NCBI RefSeq assembly: GCF_000687475.1
Contig: NC_057317.1
Span: forward strand, 6,324,501 to 6,388,500
Length of the DNA stretch: 64,000 bases
Source: Ustilaginoidea virens
Lineage: Eukaryota; Ascomycota; Sordariomycetes; Hypocreales; Clavicipitaceae
Direction: 5' to 3'
Numbering within the stretch: the stretch's first letter is position 1; each line of letters begins with the position of its first letter. A program made the translations under genes and the position numbers. Positions 1-11,534 of this stretch are shown in pieces. Under the pieces are notes generated by a model that made no database searches, had not been told where the DNA came from, and worked only from the letters and a program-made list of their open reading frames with translations.

Positions 1-529
1 GGCACGCAGGTTGACACCAGCACGCTTTGAAGTTTGGGACCCAAATTCGTCTTGGTGGCTTAAAGCTTTTACCATCTGTCCATGGCTTGCGACTCGATGA
101 CTTTGAAGCCTAATGATTGCCGTCCAAAGTATGCAGTTTGGTGTGACCAGCACAACAACGACCGACCATTCCGCAGTTGAAGTATAAGATGGGTTTCATA
201 GTGAATGCAAGAACGCGCTTACTTGCTAATCATCTGACGAGACTCGGTATTGCGTGCCGTTTCGACAAGGGATATCCATGGTCAAGTTTAATTCAACACA
301 CGTCATTGTGAGCACCGCAAGTGCCAGTTGCGGAAGTCCACTCACGACAGCAGAATGAAGTCTGGTAGGCATGACGCAGCTATTGTATCATCCGTTCGCC
401 AAATGATTGAACCTCCGAGTCCCCCTTTCACAGCCTGCATCCACCATTAAAAACAGTCTGCTCGCTTCCGCACGACCGAGTGGCACGGGTTCACGAAAGT
501 CAAACAGCTGCAAGTCTTGATCACTCGAC
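1..529. other. Left-edge intergenic DNA
   Basis: No convincing gene, repeat or RNA was recognised. The short open frames show no family resemblance. The right part should hold the promoter and 5' leader of the dehydrogenase starting at 530. Confidence 0.5.
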
Positions 530-1568
530 ATGGCGTCATCGCACTTCAACCGCGGTAAGTGACCGCGCCGACCAACCAAACCACCCGCTAACCGTCAAGG
601 ACCAAACATTCCCGTCTCCAAGCAGATATTCCCGGGCAAGGAGCATGAAATCCCAAGCCTGAGAGAAGGGCACCTACCCACAGCCACTGGAGAAAGGACT
701 CCGTATCGCGCAGCAAACAAGCTGCTGGGCAAGCGGGCCATCATCACCGGAGAAGACAGCGGTATTGGCGCAGCCGCCGCACTCTTATTCGCCAAAGAAG
801 GCGCAACCTCGACCATCGCATACCTCCCGGAAGAAGAGGAAGATGCGCAACAGACGAAGAGAGAGATTGAGGAGCTGGGGCAAGCGTGCCATCTAATCCC
901 TATCGACCTTGTCAAGAGGGAAAATTGGGTGGTTGATTTCGCGGTCGAGAAGATGGGCGGTGTTGACATTCTCTTCAACAACGCGGCGTGTAGGTTGGGC
1001 GTAGAACTTGTATCGTGGGAAATCTTTCGCTGACGGCCGCTCAGATCAGATGATGGTCGAGGACATTGCCGACCTGGAAGAGGACCAGTGGGTGCACACC
1101 TTCAACATAAACATGCACTCGTACTTTTACATGGCCAAGTATTCTCTCCGTCACATGAAAGAGGGCGCTGTCATGATCAACAATGCGTCTATCAATGCGT
1201 ACATTGGTCGACCCGAGCTCCTCGAATACACGTCCTCCAAGGGTGCGATAGTGTCTTTTACCAGAGGGCTAAGCAACCAGTGCATCTCGAAAGGGATTCG
1301 GGTAAACGCAGTGGCGCCAGGACCAGGTGTGTTGTTCCTTCTTCTCTTCCTTTTCGACTCAAGGCGGCTGACTCGAGCCGAAGTTTGGACTCCTCTGATC
1401 CCTGCCACCATGAGCGAAAAGGCCCAGAACGAATTTACGAGCCCAATGGGTCGGCCCGCGGAGCCGTCGGAGATTGCGACCTGTGTGGTTTTCCTGGCAT
1501 CGTTGGACAGCTCCTGCGTCAGCGGGCAAACGATCCATTGCAATGGTGGCGAGGTGGTAAATGGGTAG
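530..1568 (+). CDS. Short-chain dehydrogenase/reductase, four exons
   Basis: An NAD(P)-dependent classical SDR of about 293 aa, presumably a cytosolic oxidoreductase of unknown substrate. Proposed exons are 530..554, 600..989, 1045..1326 and 1384..1568 (882 nt). Intron 1 is only 45 nt but has a GTAAGT donor and a CTAAC branch point. Visible motifs are the Rossmann TGEDSGIG at residues 58-65, NNAA near 135, catalytic Ser187 in NASINAY, Tyr200 and Lys204 in YTSSK, and the late PMGRP and GQTIHCNGG blocks. The P-G-K-E-H-E leader before the Rossmann fold is typical of the bacterial-like YghA/YhdF group of SDRs. The start was chosen because the intron-1 splice joins a short exon to that conserved leader. 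It lies 5 kb from the polyketide cluster and could be unrelated to it. Confidence 0.87.
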
Positions 1569-1802
1569 TTGTCTTTGTAATCATGCTGCGGGCGCCTGGC
1601 ATGTTTTGGATACAGGCCATTATTTCGAAGTTGAGAGGGTGGAAGCTGGGAAAAAGAATAACCTTTCTGCGATTGCAGGTCCAGCTCCGAGGTTTGCATC
1701 GTCATCTCATGATAGAATTTCAAGGACAAGCCCCGAAACCATTTCCACTCTTGTTGGGCTCTTTTCAGTTCCTGCAGGGAAACATGTATGCCAACCGACT
1801 TC

Positions 1803-2582
1803 TCAGCAAGAATTGACACAGCATGTCTCGCCGGAATTTGCTTGCCTAAAGGTACTCCGTGAGTTCCATTTGTTGCCAGACTGTTGCTCAGGATCATGGA
1901 TAGCCGCAAAGACGATCGCAAGCGCATTCAGCTCATTAGCCTCTACCCCAAGAGTAATGCTTGAAATGCCAAGCGCACCACTTGGAGGTTTTGTCTGCTC
2001 CCGGAGCATCTCGTACGTAACTCGCAAGTCCACGCACCAGAATGGAAGGGCCCGGCTGCGTCGAAGGTACTCGAGCAACTGCCACGGCCCATTTCAGCTC
2101 ATCCCCCGCCTTCCCTGATTCTCCCTCCAGCAAGTGCATCGCCGTACTCGTAGAAAGTGCCGCTCTGTTGCACTTGTCTCTTGACGGCGGCAAAGTCGCT
2201 TTCGTTCGACAGCGCGTAAGCCCAGTCGATGATTGTATTTTCGGGATGAAAACCCCAGCGATGCTTGTGCGGTAGCGCCGGGTCGATTTCGGGGTTCGAA
2301 GCGATCAGTTCGATGTAGAAGCCGTCTTGGAAGAGGATGAGCTTGTTGGATGTCAGGCCATCCACTAGAGTTCCTCCTGCGTGAACCAAAACTGAAATTT
2401 GGTCGCATGTCAAGCTGTGACAGCGTCGAGGCCGAGACGAGAATCACCAGGTGATCCGGAAAAGGGCTGGATCCGTCTCTAGTAGCCTTTCCGTCATGGA
2501 ATTCGTTGAAAGTGGTGTGACAATGCAGGGAAAACGACGGATATTTTAACTCGGGTAGGACAACAGGAAAGAAAAGAGCCAT
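1803..2582 (-). pseudogene. Glyoxalase-like domain gene broken by three frame changes
   Basis: The translated pieces resemble the fungal glyoxalase-like family (VOC superfamily, Glyoxalase_3 type): PDHLVILV near 2456, then a block with DGLTSNKLILFQDG and YIELIA (about 2400-2300), then DELKWAVAVA (about 2095-2075), then LRRSRALPFWCVDL and PPSGALGI (about 2065-1960). The blocks are in the expected order but need three different frames, with changes near 2410, 2098 and 2077. The last two are about 20 nt apart, so introns cannot explain them. Each change corresponds to one extra base, and together they restore the frame. The first two lie at short T and G runs. It is either a decaying gene or an assembly with small insertions. 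The outer limits are approximate and the start codon is uncertain. Confidence 0.6.
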
Positions 2583-3356
2583 CTAGATATGGGACTTCTG
2601 TCTGATATGTCAGGCTGCAGTTTATATCATATGGGAGTCGCGCTCGGGCAGTTAACAACAGATGACCTACGGAGTAAACATCAGAGCATCGTAGACTAAC
2701 ATATAGAAACTAGGTCGTATTCTCACCGCTCATGGGAATGGCGCTACTGAGTTGGGTTTCGATCTCGAAGGCTTGCCGTATCCGTCTCCGACCGGCGTAT
2801 CGCGCGTCCCAGCTTCTTTTTCTAAAGACACTTCGCATTCATTGCCCATTGCCCAATCCCGCATCTCTTACCGTTAAATCGACACCACACCGCGAATTTA
2901 CACGCATTATAACCTGCAGGAAATCCGAAGTCCTCGGAAAGAGCCTAGTCCGACGTTTGAAATCAATGACTGGTCCTTTCGCATTTGCTACTACTGTAGC
3001 CGATTCACCTTCCTTTGTGGCGTCCACATAGTCTCCCGCCTAGGCCTGGCATGACGCGGTGGCCGCGCTTGTGGCTTCTAGCCTTCGATCATCAAGCCAA
3101 ATTAGATGACGATATGATTATGTTTTTCGTGGCATTAGCTTCCCATGCGCATTTGTCCGATCTTCGAGCAAGTGCTCAATTTGGTAACGGTAGTTTGTTG
3201 TAGCGGTTGGCTCGTCAGACTTCGAGGCCAAGTAGTAGGCATGTCCCGTTGCAACAGATGGCCTTTCCCGTTTATCTGTCTCCCGTCGAAAAGCAAAATC
3301 GGTGGTCACAGAGAAACTTGGCAGGTGGTTAGAGTCATTGCCGCAAGCCCGCCAAG
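2583..3356. other. Intergenic, divergent promoter region
   Basis: This separates the broken glyoxalase-like gene (-) from the phosphoesterase gene (+). It contains one CTACGGAGTA motif at 2667-2676, which recurs elsewhere in the window. No coding potential was recognised. Confidence 0.5.
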
Positions 3357-4765
3357 ATGGTGCGACTGTCTCTGTTGCTAACTGCTTCTGCTGCGCAATT
3401 GTCCCGTCAACTTTCGGTACCTCGCGCCGTCAACAACACCAGTCTGCCCTTATTAAAATTCAGCAGCAAGGGTACCTTACAAATATGCGTCTTCTCAGAC
3501 ATGCACTTCGGGCAGTGTACATTCGTCACCTCCCTAATTGCACCGGTTGAATCAGGTGAACTGACTGCAGCTGCCTAGATGAATCAGGCAAAGGGCCCGA
3601 ACAGGATCGCAGCACTATCCGCGTTATAAGTGACGTTCTGGATTATGAAAAGCCCGATCTCGTAGTCCTTAACGGGGATCTGACAAATGGCGACACCATA
3701 AGCGGTTTTAACGGCACGCACTACATTGATCAGATCGTGGCTCCCCTTATTGAGCGAAACTTGACATGGGCATCCACCTACGGCAACCACGACCACAGCC
3801 TCTACGCGTCGGGCGATTCCATTCTGGAAAGGGAGCAAATGTTTGCGGGTTCGCGAACCCGAAAAATGGTCGAGACAGACGGGTCAGGAACCACGAATTA
3901 TTATCTTCCCGTCTACTCCGCTAAATGCGAAAGCACAAGCTCTTGCGCTCCCCAACTCCTGCTATGGTTCTTCGACAGCCGCGGCGGCTCTCGCTACCAG
4001 GGTGAAGCGCAGCCTAACTGGGTGGATCGCAGCGTAGCAGATTGGTTTCGAGAGACCAACGAGGCGCTTGTGAATAAGTATAACAAGACGATGCCATCAC
4101 TCGCCTTCGTCCACATCCCCATAAACGCCACGTGGTCATTCCAGACGCAAGTCGGGCTCAGCAGTCACCATCAGCCAGGCATTGATGAGGAGCCTGCCTG
4201 CGCACAGCAGGGAGCAGGGTGGTGCAGCAACGGCAGCTTGACCGAGACTTGCGTGTACTGCGGGCAAGACGTCCCGTTTATGCAGGCCCTGGTGAGTGTA
4301 CCGGGGCTCATTGGACTGTTTTACGGCCACGATCACGGACAGACCTGGTGTGTTAAATGGGATCGATTGCTGCCCGGCATGACAGTTCCGGGTAACGGGA
4401 TCAATCTCTGCTACGGCCAGCACTCAGGCTACGGCGGCTACGGGGACTGGATCCGAGGCGCGAGGGAAATCATCGTGACTGAGGAGCAGCTCAAGAACTT
4501 TGCGGTTGATACACACATCCGACTTGAGAATGGGGGGGTCGTGGGCGCCGTGGGATTGAACGCGACATTAAATAAGGATCGTTATCCTGCCACGCCGAAC
4601 CAGTTGACATTTCTGAGTAGAACGGAAGAGAACGGAGATATTGCGGTGAGTCTGGCCCCGTCATCCGAGGCACGTAGGATTCGTTGGGGGGGATTTCTCG
4701 TTGCGGTGCAGACTGCGATTCTGCAACAGGTACTGGGTGCATGTCTTGGCGTCAGGCTGTTTTAG
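3357..4765 (+). CDS. Secreted calcineurin-like metallophosphoesterase
   Basis: A dinuclear-metal phosphoesterase of about 445 aa, probably an extracellular or vacuolar acid phosphatase. Exons are 3357..3516 and 3588..4765; the 71-nt intron has donor GTACAT and acceptor ATCAG. The N-terminus MVRLSLLLTASAA looks like a signal peptide, which supports this start. All metal-binding motifs are visible: D48 and H50 in SDMHFG, D84 in NGDLTNGD, N120-H121-D122 in YGNHDH, a later HIP, and GHDHG at 300-304. Several Cys residues in the lectin-free central loop fit a secreted, disulfide-bonded protein. The hydrophobic C-terminal stretch might be a membrane or GPI-type tail, but no clear anchor signal was identified. 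The family resembles fungal and plant purple-acid-phosphatase-like (PAP29/Dcr2-type) enzymes. There is no evident link to the polyketide cluster. Confidence 0.87.
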
Positions 4766-6695
4766 CACCCTTCATGAGGGCATTAGGGGGGCGTTTTGAT
4801 CATTTGAAACAAAGCTTGTTAATTAATGAAGAAGAAAAAGGTGGCTCATCAGTACCACTGGAGATACGCATTCAGCTTCGTAAATTGTGACGGTTCCTGG
4901 AGGTGTTTCTGTTGATCTTACTCGGTGGCAACCATGGTTGAAAGCCAGCATTCAGTGGTCATGGTTCTGTGTAGCTTCTTGTAAGTTTAAGCTAAGTTGG
5001 TGGAGAGTGCTGTTCAAGATAGCCTGGATACCACCGTAGCATTTATAGTCGCAAGTAGAAGGCCCAACATGAGCGGTTACTTCTTAAGCAGGACAATTTC
5101 TTAAGGTATCTCCTCTACTTAAAACATAACTTTCGATCAGAAGCCACTGTGAATAGGATCTGGTTAGTGACTTTGATGATTCGGGCCGACTCAGACTTTG
5201 CACCAAGTCCTTACAAGCACAGGTCTCCTCATGTGGATGAAAATACGAAGAGGAAAAACACACTTCTTACTATGAATCCTGAAGTGTATCAGAATCTGTA
5301 AAACAATTCTTCCATGCTTATCCTTTATATGTCCCAAGCCTCGCGAATGAACCCCAGGCCATTCATCACCATAGCCCACCAGCTATGTTTGTTTCCGCGA
5401 CCCTGTTCGGATCTAGAACGGAACTTTTACGTAATCTTATGCGGAATTGAGTGGGTTTGAACGACGTGGACGTTCACATTTCATCCCCTCCTTGAGATTT
5501 TCAGTCGTTGCTGCATAAAGCCCTCCGGTCCTGTATCGGAGTATCGCAGCAACTCAACACAGACGTGGCACAGGCAAATATCGTAGCAACTTAACCCCTC
5601 ATTTCAGTTTAAGAACTTCCGCAACCTATACATGTAATTATCTGTATTACATGTGGTGTTGTCTCAAGTCATATGCGCTCTTCGGGGATCTGTATCTGAC
5701 GCGGCAGTAGCGAAATCACACTGGAATGCCACGACATAAGATCAGCAGCGGGTTGATGAAGGCATAGTCAATGGATAGGCAAACCCGGGTTCTGCACGAG
5801 GCTATGTGGGAAGAACCAAATATTTGTGCAGACCAGATATATAGCTAGGGACTTGGTTGGGAATTTGAAGAATTAAAAGTGTGGAGGTACTATAGTACTT
5901 TACGTATATATCATAAGAAGAACTCGTTGACACTTGGGAAACAGGGAGCTGCAAATATTAGTTCAAATAGTCAATGACGCTAGATTCTGACGACTTACCA
6001 GCCCAGCTAGTCTTGGGTATATGCCCAAGGATTGCAAATAATCCGCTTTCATGTTTATTGAAGAGGTCAAGGTCCTTTAAAAGGCTACTAAAGGAGGTTG
6101 TAAATACTCGCTCATCTGCGTGGGAGGGATTACGCAACGAGTTTCATACAGAGTGCTGCATATGATGAGTCGTAAGATAAGGTAGGCAGTAAGTCATTAA
6201 AGAGACGATCGTCTTCGTCTATAATCTCGCATGACAGTCCGGCACTTCCCGGTTGGGACGAATTGGCCGGATGTGGCGGCATCTTTGTTGCTTCCTAAGC
6301 AAGGGTTTCAATGAGACTGAGCGACGAATTGGTACGTCACGCCGTATTGAAATATCCTTCACTGAAAAGCACCGGTAGAAAGAGCGTAAGTCTTCCAGTA
6401 GGATGAATGTCGCCAGTGCTTTACGATGTCGCCATGCCAATGAGATGGTGAAATGGAGGAGGCAGCCCGTTACATGGGTTAGCCCAATGCAACAGCCAAG
6501 TAGAGCATAATCATTATCAGTCTATTTTAGTTAGTTTCATATCCCACCATATTTCCATGGTATCCCTCATCCGCGACTTCGTAATTCTAAACGCTCCTTT
6601 CCTTGCCGTTACCATTCCGCCACTATGCTCATGCCCGACTAAGGGCTGGGAAAATTAAGTTCACCTAGAGTCAACGCTTAGAACACTTACTCAAC
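4766..6695. other. About 1.9 kb without recognised genes
   Basis: It lies between the phosphoesterase 3' end and the MFS transporter 3' end, so it should contain both terminators. Short open frames (for example 5974-6165) show no family resemblance. A 9-bp inverted repeat (ACATGTAAT and ATTACATGT around 7 nt) is at 5630-5654. No transposon ends were seen. Confidence 0.5.
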
Positions 6696-8464
6696 TTAGT
6701 CTGAAGTTGAGTCCTCCTCCTTCTTTTGCGGGCCAGCTTGTGCTTGCTGCTGCTGCTGCTGCTGCATCTTCTTCATCATTTCCGCAGCTTCAAACGCATA
6801 TTTACACTTCATTCTCACCGCTGAGCCATATTTGTACATGATAAAAGGAAAAGGCATGCAAACCAAGGTCAAAAAGGCCGGAATAGACGTAGCCCAGTGA
6901 ATCCCCAGGTTCTCATACATTTGAGTTGTGAATAGCGGAAAGACAGCGCCGACAATGGAACGGAAAATGGCGGCGGCTGCTAGCACAGAAGCTGCGTATA
7001 TAGTATATGAGTCGATGAGGTAGTTGACAATGGGTAGGATGACCAGGACACAGCCGAATCCGAAGGGTGCCGACAGGACGATTGCGACAGACCAGTGAAT
7101 GCTAGGATAGTTGGTCCACGCAAAAGCGAACATGCCAATAGGCAGAGCGACAGCGCCAACAATAGCGGGTGGTAGACGCGACTCTGGGGTGGCCTTTTTG
7201 GCGAGGAATAGCTTCATGTAACGGCTGTTGTCGAGGATGGCATAGACCAAGCCAATGATAATGCCCACCGCGATTCCCATGAATGCGAGCCCTCCAATTC
7301 CCTCATTCCAGCCACGGTCACGGTTGTATACGATAGGCATGGCGCCCATGAACATGTAAACAGTACCGTAGATGATGGCCATGTATAGCGAGGCCACTAA
7401 TACAATGGGCTCCAGAAAGAGCAAGACCCAAGGACGGATCAGTGCTCGCGCGAAGACTTCAGACGGCTTCTTCTTGCCTTGACTCTTCTCAAGGACACTG
7501 ATGTAGTGTTTGCCATCAGCCTTGGTTAGTTTATTTGCCCGTCGAATGAGAAGAACCGGTCCGTATGTCTCGGGAATGAAGATAACGCCGAGAATCGCTG
7601 CCATCAAGTTCGTGAGCAAGTAAAAATGTGAATGCCAAAGCAGACGAAAGCCTGACATACCTATGGTTCCAATGAGAATGGTGCACACTCCCTGCACCCA
7701 TCTCCATCCAGCGCCCTGAGAAATGAAGCCGCCAATGACGGGACCGAGGATGGGACCGAGGAACGGCGCTACACAATAGACCGTCATGGCAAGACCCCTC
7801 CTGGCCGGGGGGAATAGGTCCGCAATAGCCCCCCCAGAGTTGACGAGAGGTGAGCCACCAAACGTGCCAGCAAAAAAGCGCAAAACGACCAGAGTAGCAA
7901 TGTTCTGACTGCCCGCTGAACCAGCCATGAAAGCTACCATAGCAATGTGGGACACGATCCAAAGGATCTGTCTACCATAAAGTTCAGACCTATGCAAAAT
8001 ATGTAGTAGTCAGCGAAAATATTCTTCACTCTCAGCCCATGGATTTCATTCGACTTTGACACGCACTGTAGAGAAAGCTTCACGTTAGCAACCCTATTCT
8101 ACGGCTGGACAAGCCGATTGGTACTCACCAAGGGACCCCAAAGAGCTGGGCCAATTGCAAATCCGAGGACAAAGAGCGAAACGCCGACAATGAAGAGCTC
8201 GGTGCTGATATTGAATTCTTGGGTAATCTCCATGACCGATACAGAGTATGCTGACGACGCAAATGTCACGGCAAAGACAGAAAGTGTCGCAATGGTGGTG
8301 ATGAACCATTTTCTAAAGTCGCCCCAGTTCATGGGATTCCCAGGATCGTTTTTTTGAAACTCTACCACATAAGGGTCGTCTGGCGTGCCTGATCCATCGT
8401 ACGTGTTTGAGTTTTCGATGTCGCTCGCCTCGGACGAACGCTCGGTTTCCTGTGGTTGACTCAT
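6696..8464 (-). CDS. MFS multidrug/metabolite exporter (DHA1 type)
   Basis: A 12-helix major facilitator superfamily transporter, about 523 aa, likely the plasma-membrane exporter of the cluster product. Reading right to left, exon 1 is 8129..8464 (MSQPQETER..., with the fungal DHA1 hallmark NPMNW and helix 1). The main second exon is 7661..7989 (SELYGRQ, then LRFFAGTFGGSP and the P-x-x-GP-x-x-GP helix-5 motif), and the last is 6696..7597. The 7598-7660 intron (GTATGT donor) is in frame. Joining exon 1 directly to 7989 leaves one surplus base. A 5-nt microexon at 8061..8065 or a one-base error would fix it. The C-terminal tail carries eight glutamines from a CTG/CAG run. It is transcribed divergently from the adjacent Zn2Cys6 regulator, as is common for cluster exporters. 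Confidence 0.85.
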
Positions 8465-9078
8465 TTTCGCCTTTGACTCGAAGGCCAGGAGCTGTCAAAG
8501 GAAAAGCCAGCAGGATTTCTACCAGGTACGCAAAGGGAAAAGAAGACTACGGAGTACGGCATTTTGAATTCCTGCGGCGCACCTACCTTGTTTATAAGAA
8601 TGGAAACTAGAAGGGTTGTGTGTGAGTAAGACCAGCTGCATCGCAGCTGTATGGAATCGGCTTACCGGACGGAAAGCAGTTTGATTGGCTATTATGAACG
8701 TTTGCGCGTGGCTTTGCTGACATATAAGTAGTGCGCTGAACGGTAAGTGACATGGCCAGTGCCTGCATCCAGTTATTGTCTCTACTCCACAAACTCCGTA
8801 CTAGTCCGTATCTAGTCCAGTCTTATGGCTAGTTCGGGTGTGGCAGCCAACAGGACGCCTTTCCGCTGCGGGGCAGGCAAAGTCGGACGGAGCAGCGAAT
8901 GATTGGCAAAAAGTTATAAGGGACATCAGGTTCCCGAGTCTTAACCCCCCATCTACTAGTCTGACTCGTCTGACTCGTCTGACTCTTACTGCTGTGCATC
9001 TTTGCTTTGTTCGTCTCTCATTTATATGCCGTATTACGACGGTGGAACCTCGCGGGCAACACTATCCGAGAAGGTGAC
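8465..9078. promoter_or_regulatory. Divergent promoter between exporter and regulator 1
   Basis: A 614-bp gap between the start of the MFS gene (-) and the Zn2Cys6 regulator (+). It contains CTACGGAGTA at 8547-8556 and a partial ACTCCGTA at 8793-8800. A short tandem run of the 9-mer TGACTCGTC lies at about 8962-8987. Co-regulation of the two genes is inferred from the geometry only. Confidence 0.5.
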
Positions 9079-11534
9079 ATGAGCCCGACTCGTCAAGCTC
9101 AAGGCCATCAACAAGGTGGTCTTGGTCTTGGTCTTAGTTTATCGCAGTCAGTCCGCAGGCCGCGATTGAGGATCTCAAATGCATGCCACGCGTGCCGCCT
9201 CAGAAAAGTTAAATGCGATGGAAGTCGTACTGGTAACTTTTCCAAGTTCCTTGCCTTCCCCGTCGGCTACCACAACAATCCTTGCTTTTCCGTCGGCTAA
9301 CACAACCCTCCTTGCCTTCCCGTCGGCTACTGCGATTTGCCGTTCCGCCCCCCCCTGCTTTCTCCTTGCTTGCTTTATCCTCGACACTAATTTGGTCCCG
9401 ACTGACTCCTGGCTTTGTTGTGGAGACTAATGTTTCGGCATCTCTTCTACTTTGGTAGCATGTGCTAGGTATCAAGGAGGAGAAAAGGCAGTCCCTGTCA
9501 AGGTGTCGGAGTCTTCTTCATTTGCCCAGTTGGCAGGGCTGGCATCCAAACGCAGACGCCTCGAACTAGCGCCCTTGCCCCGCGCCTCGGCCACACCACC
9601 ATCACAGCCACGAATAGCCTCGATTGAGACGCCATTGACGCCAAGCACCGAAAAAACCGTGCCAATCAGTGTGCCAAACTCGGGATCGGAGCCTGAGGTG
9701 GAACGAGACCAAGACCAAGATCAAGACCCTGAACAGAATCGTGCCTTTTACACAGCGCATGGTCGGTTTGCCGGTCAAGTAGCCGCCGCAATAGATATCA
9801 GGGCAGGGTTTGCCCCAGCTGCCACTTGCAACCTCGTCCCGTTTGTAAACGCACCGCTATTTGGAGATGTAGACCTTCATACTCCTTATCGCGTCCTCAA
9901 CTTTGCTACCGAACTACCTCCTCGTTTGTACGCTGACAAACTGGTGGGCATTTACTGGCAATATGTTGATCCTATGGAGCCTATATTGGATCGTGTCCGT
10001 TTCTTCCGCGACTATGACGCATACTACGCTAAACCTGGCGCACCTCTCGGTACGGATCGCGATATCTGTCTCAGTATATTCAATATTGTCTTCGCGCTAG
10101 CCGTTCAGAGACAGGAGTTCTTAGCCATGGAGAAGCGTGACGACGAGGCGAACCGATACTTCCAGCATGCCTGGGCACTTTTACGACCGGAAGTGGTCCT
10201 TTGGCAACCCGGATCTCTCGAACTCGTTCAGTGTCTGATGCTGATGAATCGTTATCTTCACTGTACAAATAATCAACAACAGACGTGGATGACAGCTGGC
10301 CTGGCGATTCGCATCGCTCAGAGCATATGCTGCCACCTTCCAGAGTCCACTTCTTCAAACACAGAAACCTTGCAAGATCAACAGCTAAGACACAAAGTAT
10401 GGAGGAGCTGTGTCGCACTCGATAGGTAGGTGAAAGTTAAAGCAAGAAACAATAATATTTTGGTCTGACAAACCGATCTCAGATGCGTATCCTGGTCGTT
10501 GGGCAGGACATCAGCGCCCCCTTTAAATCCCATCCCAGGCCGGGCCGGGCTCACGTCCGCGACCGAATATAACGACCAGAAAAGTAGGCACTCTCAGGAG
10601 GTGTCGCGCGAGCTGGAACTCTTCGAAATTGGAAGCCAAATACAAATCGCGCAGACGCAAACGCGCAACGCGGTGGCCGCCAAGCTGGGTCTGCCGCGTC
10701 TGTATCAGCAGGACGAGTACCACGCTGTGGCAGTGCAATTAGATACAAGTCTCAACACATGGGAGAGCAACCTTCCCACCGACTGGCAGTTGCAGAATCT
10801 ACACATGGTCGGCGATAGGGCGATTCGAGCAGAGCGATATCTCCTTCATCTTCGGTAAGTCCAATGAGGACAGTCAAGCAAACATGGATGGAAACCTTCG
10901 CGAACCCTCTGAATAGTCTCTGTTCTTTTTTTTCTCTCCCCACTTATCCAACCACTCACACAGTTTGCTACACAACCGAATCTTCCTGTGTCGACCGCTC
11001 CTCGCACGCTACTACTCGATGAGAACCCAATCACCCACTTCGCCCACAAGACAGACACCATGTGGTCTAAGTGACCGCCTACTCAAAGAATGCGCCGTAC
11101 TGTGCGTAGAGGCCTCGCAGAAAGTAGCATCGTTGGTCCAAGAGACCCTTGAACCGAACGAGCCGTTTGGCCTTCTTCCCTGGTGGTGCCGCGTCTATTA
11201 CCTCCACATTGCGGGCGTCAATTTCTTGGCCGCCATGTTTTCACCAGACTTGTACACCGAGTCAGTATCACAATCATGGCAAAGTGTCCTGGCGTCACTC
11301 CGATCGCACCAGCACCTGAGCATATATGTGCAACATTGCATGCGAACGTTTGAAACGCTTTCCGCGAGAATCTTGCAGACGCGCAATCCGAAAGCAGATG
11401 AGGGCGGCAATGTTTCCACGGAAGAGGATGCTTGCAATTTCTTCATGGAAGAGTTGGTGCCGCCTGACGTGACTTTTGATTTTGACAATTTCTTGTTCGG
11501 TACGGAAGATTTCATTGACCTACAGCGGTATTGA
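9079..11534 (+). CDS. Zn2Cys6-type regulator 1, zinc cluster incomplete
   Basis: A fungal transcription factor of about 687 aa. Proposed exons are 9079..9232, 9459..10425, 10483..10854 and 10964..11534 (2064 nt). The N-terminal CHACRLRKVKCDG supplies C36, C39 and C46. The downstream half reads TACARYQGGEKAV, giving only C53, because the expected fifth Cys is Tyr56 and the sixth is absent. The basic segment KRRRLE follows, then a fungal-specific transcription factor homology region (LALAVQRQEFLAM, VWRSCVALDR, LLHNRIFLCRP). Intron 1 is unusually long (226 nt) and holds a three-copy minisatellite. No alternative splice giving a C-x2-C was found in its three frames. The position between exporter and HR-PKS suggests a pathway regulator, but DNA binding may be impaired. 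Confidence 0.78.
9249..9339. repeat. Three-copy 30-bp minisatellite inside intron 1 of regulator 1
   Basis: Units begin at 9249, 9280 and 9310 and share CCTTGC, CGTCGGCTA and mostly CACAAC. The array lies wholly within the proposed 226-nt first intron and accounts for much of its excess length. Confidence 0.8.
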
